Of a DNA stretch of 39,655 bases, positions 16,554-24,393 are shown piece after piece. A program made the position numbers and the translations under genes. Under the pieces are notes generated by a model. That model saw nothing but the letters and a program-made list of their open reading frames with translations. It did not search any database and was not told the DNA's origin. Origin of the DNA: a bacterium (lineage in GTDB: Bacteria > Bdellovibrionota > UBA1018); NCBI GenBank assembly GCA_019751945.1, contig JAIEMT010000050.1, positions 1-39,655 on the forward strand. Direction: 5' to 3'. Position 1 is the stretch's first letter; each line of letters opens with the position of its first letter.

Positions 16554-17726
16554 ATGAAGAAACGCAGCGTTGTAAGAGTGTTTGTGGGCATCGCTTTGAT
16601 CAGCGTGGCCTTTACGGGGTGCACCAAAACTAAATCGAAAGTTTGTGACTTGAGTGCAGGCTCTGACACGAATGTCATTCGCGTGGGCGAAGTGGGGTCG
16701 ATGACGGGATCGGAAGCGACCTTCGGTGTTTCCACTCACGAAGGAATTCAGCTCGCACTCTGCCAAGCCAATGCAGCCGGTGGTGTGAAGGGCAAAAAAT
16801 TTGTTCTTTACTCTCTCGATGACCAAAGTAAGCAAGACGAAGCTGCTGCTGCAATGACCAAGCTCATTACTCAAAGCAAGGTCGACGCAATCTTAGGCGA
16901 AGTCGCTAGCGGTATTAGCAAAGTGATGGCGCCGATTGCTCAGGCCAATAAAGTTCCAATGATCACCCCGTCGTCGACGAATCCGGATGTGACGAAGATT
17001 GGGGATTATATTTTCCGCGTTTGCTTCATTGATCCGTTCCAAGGTTACGTGATGGCAAAATTTGCGAAAGAGAATCTCAAGGCTAAGAAAGTTGCGATTC
17101 TTCAAGACCATGGCAGTGACTACAGCGTGGGCTTGGCGAAGTTCTTCATCGAAACCTTTACGAAGGACGGCGGAGAAATCGTTCTGAACCAAAGCTATAA
17201 TAAGAACGACGTCGACTTTAAGTCGCAGCTCACTGCGATTCGCGCAAAGGCTCCTGATGCGATTTACATTCCGGGTTACTACACCCACGTGGGTCTGATT
17301 GCTCGTCAGGCACGTGAGTTGGGTGTGACCATTCCTCTCATGGGGGGCGACGGCTGGGATTCTCCTGAGCTGAAGTCCATCGGTGGCGCGGCTCTGAATA
17401 ATTCCTATTTCTCGAACCACTACTCTGCTGAAGATAAGTCGCCGGCCGTGCAAACCTTCTTGAAAGAGTACAAAGAAACTTTCGGTAAGACTCCGGACGG
17501 CTTAGCAGCGATGGGCTACGATGCCGCACGAGTTTTGGCCGATGCAATGAATCGAGCTAAGAGTCTTTCGAATACGGATGTGCGCGATGCGATCGCGGCG
17601 ACCGTGAAGTTTGAAGGGGTCACTGGCAAAATTACCATCGATAAGGAACGCAATGCTGTGAAACCCGCTGTCGTCCTTCGTGTCGACAACGGCGAGTTCA
17701 AGTACCAGAGCACAATTCATCCATGA
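16554..17726 (+). CDS. livK: Branched-chain amino acid ABC transporter, substrate-binding lipoprotein
   Basis: 390 residues from the ATG at 16554, preceded by AGAGGA; a reading from 16470 would only add a tail before the signal. The signal MKKRSVVRVFVGIALISVAF ends at TGC (C23), so this is a lipid-anchored binding protein. The type I periplasmic-binding fold (Peripla_BP_6) follows: VGEVGSMTGSEATFG, GIQLALCQANAAGG, DDQSKQDEAAAAMTKLI, MITPSSTNPDVT, KVAILQDHGSDYS and YIPGYYTHVGLIARQAREL. It binds Leu/Ile/Val or related ligands in the periplasm and delivers them to LivHM. The stop overlaps livH (ATGA). The exact ligand cannot be read from sequence. Confidence 0.9.
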   Translation: MKKRSVVRVFVGIALISVAFTGCTKTKSKVCDLSAGSDTNVIRVGEVGSMTGSEATFGVSTHEGIQLALCQANAAGGVKGKKFVLYSLDDQSKQDEAAAAMTKLITQSKVDAILGEVASGISKVMAPIAQANKVPMITPSSTNPDVTKIGDYIFRVCFIDPFQGYVMAKFAKENLKAKKVAILQDHGSDYSVGLAKFFIETFTKDGGEIVLNQSYNKNDVDFKSQLTAIRAKAPDAIYIPGYYTHVGLIARQARELGVTIPLMGGDGWDSPELKSIGGAALNNSYFSNHYSAEDKSPAVQTFLKEYKETFGKTPDGLAAMGYDAARVLADAMNRAKSLSNTDVRDAIAATVKFEGVTGKITIDKERNAVKPAVVLRVDNGEFKYQSTIHP

Positions 17727-18628
17727 CCGAGTTTGTACAACACATTGTCAACGGGATCTCCTTAGGGAGTATCTATGCGCTGATCGCCTTGGGTTACACC
17801 TTGGTGTTCGGTATTCTTCAACTGATCAATTTTGCTCACGGCGACGTCTTCATGCTGGGAGCATTCATCGGGCTTTATTCTTCGAAGTTCTTTGGGTTTG
17901 ATCAGAATCCGTCGCTGGGAGCGCTGGTTCTGATTATGGGAATTTCCATGATCGGATGCGCAGCCATTGGTTATTGTATTGAACGGTTGGCGTACCGCCC
18001 GCTTCGTCGTGCGCCGCGAATCAATGTGTTGATTACGGCCGTGGGCGTTTCGTTGTTTTTGGAATTTGCAGGTCAGTTGTTCTTGGGTGCGGATCCCAAG
18101 TTTTTCCCGCAGATTTATCAGCCTGCCGGTGGGGATATGGGCGCAGGGGCTTTGAAGGTGAATCCCCTCCAGGTCATGGTGCTCGTGATTTCATTGGCCT
18201 TGATGACGGCTCTTCAATACGTTGTATTTAAAACCCGTCTCGGTCGTGCCATGCGTGCGGTGAGCTTCAATCACGAATACGCAAGCCTCATGGGAATTCC
18301 CACGGATCGCGTTATTTCCTACACCTTCATGCTCGGCTCGGCATTGGCTGGTGCAGCAGGTGTCTTGGTCGGATTGATTTACCCGAAGATTGAGCCGCTC
18401 ATGGGTGTTCTCCCGGGTTTGAAGGCTTTCGTGGCAGCTGTCTTGGGTGGAATCGGAAACGTCACCGGCGCTGTGGTTGGCGCGATTACCCTGGGTTTGG
18501 CGGAATCTTTGGTGGTGGGCTACTGGGCTCCCACCTATCGCGATGCTTTAGCTTTCGCGGTTTTGATTGTGATTCTCTTGATTAAACCCGCTGGATTGTT
18601 CGGCACTGGCCGAACGGAGAAGGTCTGA
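17723..18628 (+). CDS. livH: Branched-chain amino acid ABC transporter permease LivH
   Basis: 301 residues, eight or so membrane helices. Family blocks: NGISLGSIYALIALGYTLVFG at the N-terminus, INFAHGDVFMLGAF, LMGIPTDRVISYTFMLGSALAGAAGVLVG and the cytoplasmic coupling region GLKAFVAAVLGGIGNVTGAVVGA. It forms the heterodimeric membrane channel with LivM. It starts at the ATG that overlaps the livK stop by 4 bp, and livM follows 2 bp after its stop, so the subunits are translationally coupled. Confidence 0.95.
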   Translation: MTEFVQHIVNGISLGSIYALIALGYTLVFGILQLINFAHGDVFMLGAFIGLYSSKFFGFDQNPSLGALVLIMGISMIGCAAIGYCIERLAYRPLRRAPRINVLITAVGVSLFLEFAGQLFLGADPKFFPQIYQPAGGDMGAGALKVNPLQVMVLVISLALMTALQYVVFKTRLGRAMRAVSFNHEYASLMGIPTDRVISYTFMLGSALAGAAGVLVGLIYPKIEPLMGVLPGLKAFVAAVLGGIGNVTGAVVGAITLGLAESLVVGYWAPTYRDALAFAVLIVILLIKPAGLFGTGRTEKV

Positions 18629-18630
18629 GC

Positions 18631-19632
18631 TTGAATTCAACAGCCACTACTCCGTTTGATCTCAAATACTTTATGAAGTCGTCAGCCGGATGGCTGGCGG
18701 CCTTGGCAGCTTGCTGGGTCATGCATTTTTTCGTGCAAGATTACAGCAGGTCTTATTACTTCCTGATTTTTCTTTATGCCGGAATCAACATTGTTCTGGC
18801 CGTGAGTTTGAACCTGGTGAATGGCGTTACCGGCCAGTTTTCGATGGGGCACGCGGGCTTCATGTCGATCGGTGGGTACGTGTCTTGTTATCTCATCACG
18901 CAACTCTTTCAACGTTCGCCTGCTCTATTTGAAGGACCATTGAGCATGCCGATCTTTGCGGGTGCGTTGGTTTTAGGGGGCATCGCTGCCGCGATTGCAG
19001 GATACCTCGTTGGTTTGCCATCCCTTCGGTTGAAGGGCGATTATCTGGCCATTGTGACTTTAGGATTCGGTGAAATCATTCGTGTGATTTTGCTGAATGT
19101 GGATGCCGTAGGTGGAGCACGCGGGTTGGGCGGCATTCCAAATCTTACTTCTTTTGGTGTCGTGTACACCTGTGTAATTGTTACCGTGTTCTGCGTTTGG
19201 AGAATTATTCGCTCAGCTCAAGGCCGGGCCCTTCTCGCTGTTCGAGAAGATGAAATCGCTGCGTCTGCCATGGGTGTGAATACCACTCGTTCCAAGGTCA
19301 GCGCATTCGTCATTGGCGCCTTCTTCGCTGGAATCGCGGGCGGATTGTTCGGGAGCTGGCTGACCGTGCTGACTCCGCAGACTTTTGATTTTAATAAAAG
19401 CTTCGAAATCATCATCATGGTGGTTTTGGGTGGAATGGGCAGCGTGTCGGGTTCCATCGTGGCTGCGATTTTCCTCACTATCATTCGCGAGGCACTGCGT
19501 CCGCTTCAAGATATTACGAAGCTCGACTTCCGCATGATTATCTATTCGTTGATGCTGATTGTTCTGATGCTGACGAAACCGCGCGGTCTCTTTGGGAGCC
19601 GCGAGCTGGTTAAAGAGAAGGAGCTCGCATGA
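18631..19632 (+). CDS. livM: Branched-chain amino acid ABC transporter permease LivM
   Basis: 333 residues, TTG start supported by GGAGAAGG (18616-18623) 7 bases upstream. Typical LivM blocks: LVNGVTGQFSMGHAGFMSIGGY, GLPSLRLKGDYLAIVTLGFGEIIRVILLN, GRALLAVREDEIAASAMGVN and the coupling loop VVLGGMGSVSGSIVAA. It pairs with LivH in the inner membrane. Its stop overlaps the livG start (ATGA). Confidence 0.95.
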   Translation: MNSTATTPFDLKYFMKSSAGWLAALAACWVMHFFVQDYSRSYYFLIFLYAGINIVLAVSLNLVNGVTGQFSMGHAGFMSIGGYVSCYLITQLFQRSPALFEGPLSMPIFAGALVLGGIAAAIAGYLVGLPSLRLKGDYLAIVTLGFGEIIRVILLNVDAVGGARGLGGIPNLTSFGVVYTCVIVTVFCVWRIIRSAQGRALLAVREDEIAASAMGVNTTRSKVSAFVIGAFFAGIAGGLFGSWLTVLTPQTFDFNKSFEIIIMVVLGGMGSVSGSIVAAIFLTIIREALRPLQDITKLDFRMIIYSLMLIVLMLTKPRGLFGSRELVKEKELA

Positions 19633-20423
19633 GTGAAGCGCTAGCTCTCAGAACCCGGAACTTGACCATGCAGTTCGGCGGTCTAAAAGCAGTTTCGAAT
19701 TTAGATTTGAGCATTCCGGAAAAATCAATCTTTGGACTGATTGGTCCGAACGGTGCAGGTAAAACGACTGTCTTTAATATGCTGACTGGCGTGTATCGTC
19801 CGACTACGGGTGAAATCAACGCGCTTGGCAGAGACGTCGTGGGTTTGAAACCCTATCAGATTACCCATCGGGGCTTGGCGCGCACGTTTCAAAATATTCG
19901 CCTCTTTAAGGAATTGAGCGTTCTTCAAAATCTTTTGATTGCGATGGATCAAGACCCCTCTCAGGCCAAACATTCTCTTTTAACGGCCATCTTACAAACT
20001 CCGCAGGTTTTGAAAGATGAGGCGAATAAAATTCGCCACGTTTTAGATTTGCTCGAAATTTTTGGTCTGAAATCTCGTCGTAGCGAACTTGCAAAGAATC
20101 TGCCTTACGGTGACCAGCGCCGTCTGGAAATTGCGCGCGCCATGGCTACCGGCGCAAAGATGTTGCTCCTGGATGAGCCCGCTGCCGGAATGAATGCGCA
20201 GGAAACCACGGCGCTCATGAAAACTATAGCCATGATTCGCGATCAATTCGGCATGACCGTTCTTCTCATCGAACACGACATGAAGCTCGTCATGGGAATC
20301 TGCGAACGCATTGCCGTGTTGGATTACGGCGTGAAGATTGCTGAAGGCACTCCGAGCCAGATTCAGCACGACTCTAAAGTGATCGAAGCCTACTTAGGGA
20401 AGGCGGCTAGCACGCATGCCTAA
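19629..20423 (+). CDS. livG: Branched-chain amino acid ABC transporter ATPase LivG
   Basis: 264 residues. Walker A GPNGAGKT (39-46), Q-loop RTFQNIRLF (85-93), an ABC signature of the LivG type, NLPYGDQRRLEIARA (157-171), Walker B MLLLDEPAAGMN (178-189) and switch His in LLIEHDM. The C-terminal VIEAYLG is the usual LivG tail. It powers LivHM with LivF. It overlaps livM by 4 bp and livF by 8 bp. Confidence 0.95.
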   Translation: MSEALALRTRNLTMQFGGLKAVSNLDLSIPEKSIFGLIGPNGAGKTTVFNMLTGVYRPTTGEINALGRDVVGLKPYQITHRGLARTFQNIRLFKELSVLQNLLIAMDQDPSQAKHSLLTAILQTPQVLKDEANKIRHVLDLLEIFGLKSRRSELAKNLPYGDQRRLEIARAMATGAKMLLLDEPAAGMNAQETTALMKTIAMIRDQFGMTVLLIEHDMKLVMGICERIAVLDYGVKIAEGTPSQIQHDSKVIEAYLGKAASTHA

Positions 20424-21147
20424 GGTCAATAAGGGCGAAGTCCTTCTGAAGTTTGAAGACGTTTCAGTTCATTACGGCGTGATTCAGGCCATTAAGGACA
20501 TTACCTTCGATGTCAAAGCCTGCGAAATCGTCACTCTGATTGGCGCCAATGGAGCCGGTAAAACCACCACGCTCCGCGCTCTGTCGGGCTTAGTGAAGAC
20601 CTCGAAGGGGCGAATTACACACCAAGGCGATACTATTTCTAATCTTCCCGCTCATCAAATCGTGAGAAGAAGGATTAGCCATTCCCCAGAAGGCCGCGGA
20701 ATCTTTCTGAATCTTTCAGTGGAAGAAAATCTCGATCTGGGCGCTTGGACGGCTCCCGATAAAGCGACTTACCAGGAAGATTTGGAGCACGCGTTTGAAC
20801 TCTTTCCTCGGCTGAAAGAGCGACGCAAGCAGAACGCTGGCACACTTTCGGGGGGTGAGCAGCAGATGCTCGCCATGGGTCGCGCTTTAATGGCACGTCC
20901 GGAGATCTTGCTTTTGGATGAGCCCAGCCTAGGACTTGCTCCGCAAATTATCGAAAAAATCTTTGAAATCATTCAGCGCATCAACCGAGAAGGCAAAACT
21001 GTCTTGTTAGTCGAGCAGAACGCACTGCAGGCTCTCCAGGTTGCGCATCAGGGTGTCGTTCTTGAAACGGGTAAGATAGTATTAAGTGGTCCGGCTAAAG
21101 AACTCTTGGCTTCCGATAAGGTTCGCCAAGCTTACTTGGGTGAATAA
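20416..21147 (+). CDS. livF: Branched-chain amino acid ABC transporter ATPase LivF
   Basis: 243 residues. Walker A GANGAGKT (43-50), signature LSGGEQQMLAMGRAL (144-158), Walker B ILLLDEPSLGLAP (164-176) and LLVEQNA with Gln-Asn in the switch region as normal for LivF. The C-terminus ends VRQAYLGE. It forms the ATPase dimer with LivG. The next gene, an outer-membrane barrel protein, begins at the base after its stop codon. Confidence 0.95.
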   Translation: MPKVNKGEVLLKFEDVSVHYGVIQAIKDITFDVKACEIVTLIGANGAGKTTTLRALSGLVKTSKGRITHQGDTISNLPAHQIVRRRISHSPEGRGIFLNLSVEENLDLGAWTAPDKATYQEDLEHAFELFPRLKERRKQNAGTLSGGEQQMLAMGRALMARPEILLLDEPSLGLAPQIIEKIFEIIQRINREGKTVLLVEQNALQALQVAHQGVVLETGKIVLSGPAKELLASDKVRQAYLGE

Positions 21148-22146
21148 ATGAAACCGAGCAAACTCGCTGTTTTTCTATTCAGTGCTGCATTGGCTATTGC
21201 GCCGGTGACTTCTCCCTTAGCAGAGGAAATCACTGAAGCGCTCGATGCTCCAGTCCCTGATATGACGGAGGTTCCTACAGAAGAAGTACCGACTGCTCCT
21301 TTGGAGAGTCATACGACGGCGACCCCCGAGGTAGCCCCCTCGGCAACGGCTTCTCCAGCGCCAACAACTGCAGAAGCACCCACCTCCACGCCTTCTCCCG
21401 TTCCAAGTGCTTCACCAGTTCCAGAAGTGGAGAAGGCTGAGACCGCCCCAGCTCCGATTCCCTCACCGTCCCCGTCGGCCGAGCCCGTCATGCCGACTGA
21501 GACCGTCGAAGCTCCCGCAACCGTTCGCCCCCGAGAAGAGTTGGCCGAGGCAGCCAAGTCGGAACATCGCCTCGATCCGCGAGTGCCGCTCTATCAACAA
21601 TTGAATCCCGAGTGGGCTTTCACTTTGGGCGGCGCTATCGACGCCTTTGGCGCATCGAGCTCGATTCCAAATTTTACAACCGACAATCCAGTGCGAGCTA
21701 TTTCGTTGCAGTGGGATTACATTCCCGTTTCCACTCAGAAGTATGGCTTAGTGGCCGTGGGTCCCTACCTCAATCTCTACACCGGTATTCCTCAAGTCTC
21801 CGCATTGACCAATATTTTGGGGATGTTCGGGGCAGGTGCTCAAGTTCACTATCAAGCCCGATACTTCCGAGAGCAACCCCTGGTTCCGTACGTCAAGTTT
21901 TCGGCCGAATACTTCCGGTATAACTTTTCGGGCGGCGCTTCAGGCGGATTTTTGGCCATGGGGCCGTCTTTCGGGGCCATGCTGCTCTTAAACTTCCTCG
22001 ATGAGCGCGGGGCGGCCGAGTTCTACGCTAGCCAAGGCGCCCTTCGCAGCTACTTATTAGCCGAATTCCGCATGCTGAACGGGTCCGACGCCAATGTCAC
22101 CCTCCGTTCCCAGTCCCTGTTTTTCGGCTTGCGGTTTGAGTTCTAA
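21148..22146 (+). CDS. Outer-membrane beta-barrel protein with Pro/Ser/Thr/Glu-rich spacer
   Basis: 332 residues. A signal peptide ends near PLA-EE (residue 25). Residues ~30-135 are low complexity, made of Pro, Ala, Thr, Ser, Val and Glu, like a periplasm-spanning or wall-spanning linker. Residues ~150-332 alternate polar and aromatic strands (WAFTLGGAIDAFGAS, YGLVAVGPYLNLYTG, LVPYVKFSAEYFRYNF) and end LFFGLRFEF, the C-terminal aromatic signature of outer-membrane barrels. Its ATG directly follows the livF stop, so it is transcribed with the transporter. It may be an entry pore or wall-tethered barrel serving amino-acid uptake; that role is an inference. No named family recognised. Confidence 0.75.
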   Translation: MKPSKLAVFLFSAALAIAPVTSPLAEEITEALDAPVPDMTEVPTEEVPTAPLESHTTATPEVAPSATASPAPTTAEAPTSTPSPVPSASPVPEVEKAETAPAPIPSPSPSAEPVMPTETVEAPATVRPREELAEAAKSEHRLDPRVPLYQQLNPEWAFTLGGAIDAFGASSSIPNFTTDNPVRAISLQWDYIPVSTQKYGLVAVGPYLNLYTGIPQVSALTNILGMFGAGAQVHYQARYFREQPLVPYVKFSAEYFRYNFSGGASGGFLAMGPSFGAMLLLNFLDERGAAEFYASQGALRSYLLAEFRMLNGSDANVTLRSQSLFFGLRFEF

Positions 22147-22157
22147 CTAGCTAAATT
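22129..22157 (+). promoter_or_regulatory. Candidate promoter for tRNA-Leu
   Basis: TTGCGG (22129-22134), 17 bp, TAAATT (22152-22157), ending 29 bases before the mature tRNA 5' end. It overlaps the 3' end of the barrel gene. The -35 box is weak. Confidence 0.3.
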
Positions 22158-22186
22158 TCGCGGCTCACCCCTCGTTCCAATAGGAT

Positions 22187-22271
22187 GCACTCGTGGTGGA
22201 ATTGGTAGACACGTACGTTTGAGGGGCGTATGCCGAAAGGCGTGACGGTTCAAGTCCGTCCGAGTGCACCA
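22187..22271 (+). tRNA. tRNA-Leu (anticodon GAG)
   Basis: A complete class II tRNA. Acceptor GCACTCG (22187-22193) pairs with CGAGTGC (22261-22267), followed by discriminator A and an encoded CCA (22269-22271). The anticodon stem TACGT/GCGTA encloses loop TTGAGGG with anticodon GAG at 22221-22223. The long variable arm folds as TGCC-GAAA-GGC, and the T arm is GACGG-TTCAAGT-CCGTC. It reads CUC and CUU codons. Confidence 0.95.
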
Positions 22272-22285
22272 AAAATAAAGCATCC
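22250..22285 (+). repeat. 36-bp direct repeat, copy 1 (inside tRNA-Leu 3' half plus flank)
   Basis: Runs from the T loop through the CCA and 14 bp beyond, ending AAATAAAGCATCC. It is identical over 36 bp to 22465-22500. Confidence 0.9.
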
Positions 22286-22329
22286 TAAAAAATTAAAAAT
22301 TATTCCAACCGACAATCTCTTCGAAGCCG

Positions 22330-22476
22330 GGACGGACTTGAACGCGAGCGAGCGGCCGCGATGAGCGCAAAGCGCTTAGCGCGGATTGGCGCGCAGGAAG
22401 CGCGACAAAGCGAGCGAGGTGAGCCTACGCAGGGAGCACCCCGGAAGGGTGCGACCGTAGTAGGTCAAGTCCGTCC
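22330..22476. other. GC-rich multi-hairpin element bounded by inverted tRNA T-arm sequence
   Basis: GGACGGACTTGA (22330-22341) is the exact reverse complement of TCAAGTCCGTCC (22465-22476), so the ~147-nt segment could close on itself. Nested inside are CCGCG...CGCGG (22356-22360/22380-22384) around AGCGC-AAA-GCGCT; CGCGC-AGGAA-GCGCG (22390-22404); and CTACG...CGTAG (22425-22429/22456-22460) around GCACCC-CGGAA-GGGTGC (22436-22452). GCGAGCGAG occurs twice. No coding sequence is convincing here. It differs from the AT-rich flanks and looks like a structured RNA or a repeat unit. Confidence 0.75.
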
Positions 22477-22500
22477 GAGTGCACCAAAAATAAAGCATCC
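22465..22500 (+). repeat. 36-bp direct repeat, copy 2 (orphan tRNA-Leu 3' end)
   Basis: Exact copy of 22250-22285: half a T arm, acceptor 3' strand, CCA and downstream 14 bp. No matching acceptor 5' half or anticodon arm precedes it, so it is not a second functional tRNA. Together with copy 1 it brackets about 180 bp, as att-like repeats or an unequal duplication would. Confidence 0.9.
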
Positions 22501-22529
22501 CATTAAACTAGTTCTTTTTTCTGATTTTG

Positions 22530-22955
22530 TTACTTACTCAGTTCTCTATAAAGCACTCGAGAGATCTGAGGGCCGGGAGAGTGACATGTGTCAGCAATGT
22601 TACTGTGAAATCCTTTGAAATCTATTCTTACGTCATCTGAGTGTAACGCTATACTCATTTCCACATGCTGAGAGTCCTGCATTTCGCAAGATCCGCCACC
22701 GGTTTCTTTTTTTAACAGATCAACTTTTAGTAGACCCCGTGATTCCGAGAAAGAGTACGTTCCTTGATAAGGAGTTCCTGTGATTTGTACGAAAGCACCA
22801 ATCTCTAGTTTTTCTACGCAGATTGTTTCAGGGAGATTATCTCGAAAATCCGTTGGCACTTCGTAGACCTTTTGCCAACACTTGAAAATATCCACTGCAA
22901 ATGCACTCGGACCAAAAAAAGCCAAAGCCATGGGTAGCAAAACTATTTTTAGCAC
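22530..22955 (-). CDS. Small exported protein of unknown function
   Basis: 141 residues, GTG start with AAAGGT about 8 bases upstream. The signal peptide ends near AFA-VD (residue 20). Cysteines in FKCWQK, ETICVEK, GSCEMQ and DTCHSP suggest two disulfides. The mature part alternates strands (GAFVQITGTPYQGTYSFSE, DVRIDFKGF), as a small beta-barrel or lipocalin-like fold would, but no family is recognised. Its start is 2 bp after the stop of the upstream gene, so they form a two-gene operon. It ends close to the tRNA-derived repeat. Confidence 0.65.
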   Translation of the reverse strand: MLKIVLLPMALAFFGPSAFAVDIFKCWQKVYEVPTDFRDNLPETICVEKLEIGAFVQITGTPYQGTYSFSESRGLLKVDLLKKETGGGSCEMQDSQHVEMSIALHSDDVRIDFKGFHSNIADTCHSPGPQISRVLYRELSK

Positions 22956-22957
22956 TA

Positions 22958-23428
22958 TTAGCGACCTTTATAAATTGGTCCAATGTCTGAATCGCCGGAT
23001 TTCGAGAATCCATGCTTCTTCAAAAGGACTTCGATATCTGTGACTTCTCTAGAAGAGACTGATAAATCAGGAAGAGCGTTTCCGCTGCAGTGGAGTCGGT
23101 AGAGAGTGGTGTACTTGGAAATCGTACACACGGGGAGATCTGCTGCTTGCGCACCCTTCTCGTAAATAACCGATGAGAGAATGGTTCCAATCGGAGCGTA
23201 GCCCAGTTGGGACATTCTTTCGGTGAGTTCGGACATCATTTCTGCTCGCCGCTTGGAGCCCGCCATCAGTCCGCCTCCCACGACGATTTTATTTCCTTCG
23301 CAGCTAGACATTGCGGCAGGCATGAGGTCAATCTCGGGAAGTCGATCGTCGATACTTCCGAGGCAGAACTCAGCCGACCAGGAAGGTGTGGAAGCGACTA
23401 AAAGTAAAAGACTAAAAAAAGTTTTCAT
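22958..23428 (-). CDS. Small exported protein of unknown function
   Basis: 156 residues from the ATG at 23428, chosen because AGGAGG lies 4 bases upstream and a clean signal peptide follows (MKTFFSLLLLVASTPSWS, cleaved before AEFC). A longer reading to 23452 adds eight residues. Five cysteines, an alpha/beta-looking middle (MSELTERMSQLGYAPIGTIL) and a C-terminal basic tail. Nothing in it points to a reaction. It is the first gene of a pair with 22530-22955. Confidence 0.65.
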   Translation of the reverse strand: MKTFFSLLLLVASTPSWSAEFCLGSIDDRLPEIDLMPAAMSSCEGNKIVVGGGLMAGSKRRAEMMSELTERMSQLGYAPIGTILSSVIYEKGAQAADLPVCTISKYTTLYRLHCSGNALPDLSVSSREVTDIEVLLKKHGFSKSGDSDIGPIYKGR

Positions 23429-23635
23429 GAGACCTCCTCGGTTCGTCTTCATGGGGCTGCTATAAGGTCTAGGCTAAAAAAACAATGACGGCGCCAAGAG
23501 TTTCGATTCTAAGTGTATGCTTTTGATTAGAAGGTGTACTTGGGCAGAGAAGCTTGGCGAAATCCACATTTCTTAATCGCCCCGCATTACGCGAACGATC
23601 TTGTTTTCCGTGCAGAGTTCGCTACGCTAGCGGGC

Positions 23636-24334
23636 ATGGACTACAACTTATTGGCGACGTTTGCCCTTCTGGTCGGCTTAGAACTCGTTCTAGGGATCGA
23701 CAACATTCTCCTGATTTCCATTATCACCGATCGCGTGGCGAAGCTTCAGCGCGGAAAAGTTCGGGTGATTGGGCTAGGGCTCGCTCTTGCTGCGCGCCTC
23801 TTGCTCTTGTTGGGTGCAAGCTACCTGGTGAAGCTGGATACGCCCGTCATCGGAAGCTTGAGTTACAAGAGTTTGGTTCTGCTCGCGGGCGGTGCCTTCT
23901 TGCTCTACAAAGCGGTGAAGGAAATTCACCATGTCGTGGAATCGGTTCCGGAAAAGGGAGCGAAGGCTCCGGCTCACATGTCCTTTGCTACCGCAGTGAC
24001 TCAGATCTTGATGCTCGACATTGTTTTCTCAGTCGACTCGGTCATTACCGCTGTGGGGCTCACTGACAATTTGATGGTGATTTATTCTTCTGTCGTCCTA
24101 TCGTTTATTTTGGTGCTGATATTCTCGGGCGCGATTGCGGCCTTTGTTCAAAAGCACGCTACGCTGAAAATTCTCGCACTCTCCTTCTTGATTACGATCG
24201 GGGTGACGTTGGGAATTGAAGGCATGGGTGGCCACGTTCCGAAGGCCTATATCTACTTGCCGATGGGTTTTGCGCTGGTCGTGGAACTTCTTCAGATGCG
24301 CTTTGTTTACAATCAAGGACGGGCAAAAAAATAA
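23636..24334 (+). CDS. TerC family integral membrane protein
   Basis: 232 residues from the ATG at 23636. An upstream GTG at 23534 would add 34 polar residues before the first helix and is less likely. About seven membrane segments. Family motifs: GLELVLGIDNILLISIITDR in the first helices and QILMLDIVFSVDSVITAVGL later, with acidic residues inside the membrane (E and D of LELVLGIDN; D of MLDIVFSVDS) thought to bind metal ions. TerC/Alx-type proteins export manganese or aid metal loading of secreted proteins; which applies here is unknown. Monocistronic by context. The gene is the family's usual short form, without CBS or CorC domains. Confidence 0.85.
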   Translation: MDYNLLATFALLVGLELVLGIDNILLISIITDRVAKLQRGKVRVIGLGLALAARLLLLLGASYLVKLDTPVIGSLSYKSLVLLAGGAFLLYKAVKEIHHVVESVPEKGAKAPAHMSFATAVTQILMLDIVFSVDSVITAVGLTDNLMVIYSSVVLSFILVLIFSGAIAAFVQKHATLKILALSFLITIGVTLGIEGMGGHVPKAYIYLPMGFALVVELLQMRFVYNQGRAKK

Positions 24335-24357
24335 TCCCGTCCCCTGCTAAAACCGGT

Positions 24358-24386
24358 TTGACACCCTAGGTCATTCGGGCTAGGTA
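24358..24386 (+). promoter_or_regulatory. Candidate promoter giving a near-leaderless transcript
   Basis: TTGACA (24358-24363), 17 bp, TAGGTA (24381-24386). The ATG at 24394 is only 7 bases after the -10 box, so the mRNA would be leaderless or nearly so. The AGG inside the -10 box could alternatively be a ribosome site, which makes this uncertain. Confidence 0.35.
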
Positions 24387-24393
24387 CTCGCTC

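Noticed and set aside
22465..22500. Second tRNA-Leu gene
   Set aside because: Only the T-arm half and acceptor 3' strand are present; there is no D arm, anticodon arm or 5' acceptor.
22250..22500. CRISPR array
   Set aside because: Only two repeat copies with about 180 bp between them, no spacer periodicity and no cas genes.
22361..22618. Open frame of 85 codons through the tRNA-derived repeat
   Set aside because: Its sequence comes from hairpin DNA and the orphan tRNA 3' end, and it then runs antisense through the end of the 22530 gene; no ribosome site.
23554..24066. + strand open frame of 170 codons overlapping terC
   Set aside because: Alternate frame of a clearly conserved membrane protein; composition Ser/Arg/Gly-rich without structure.
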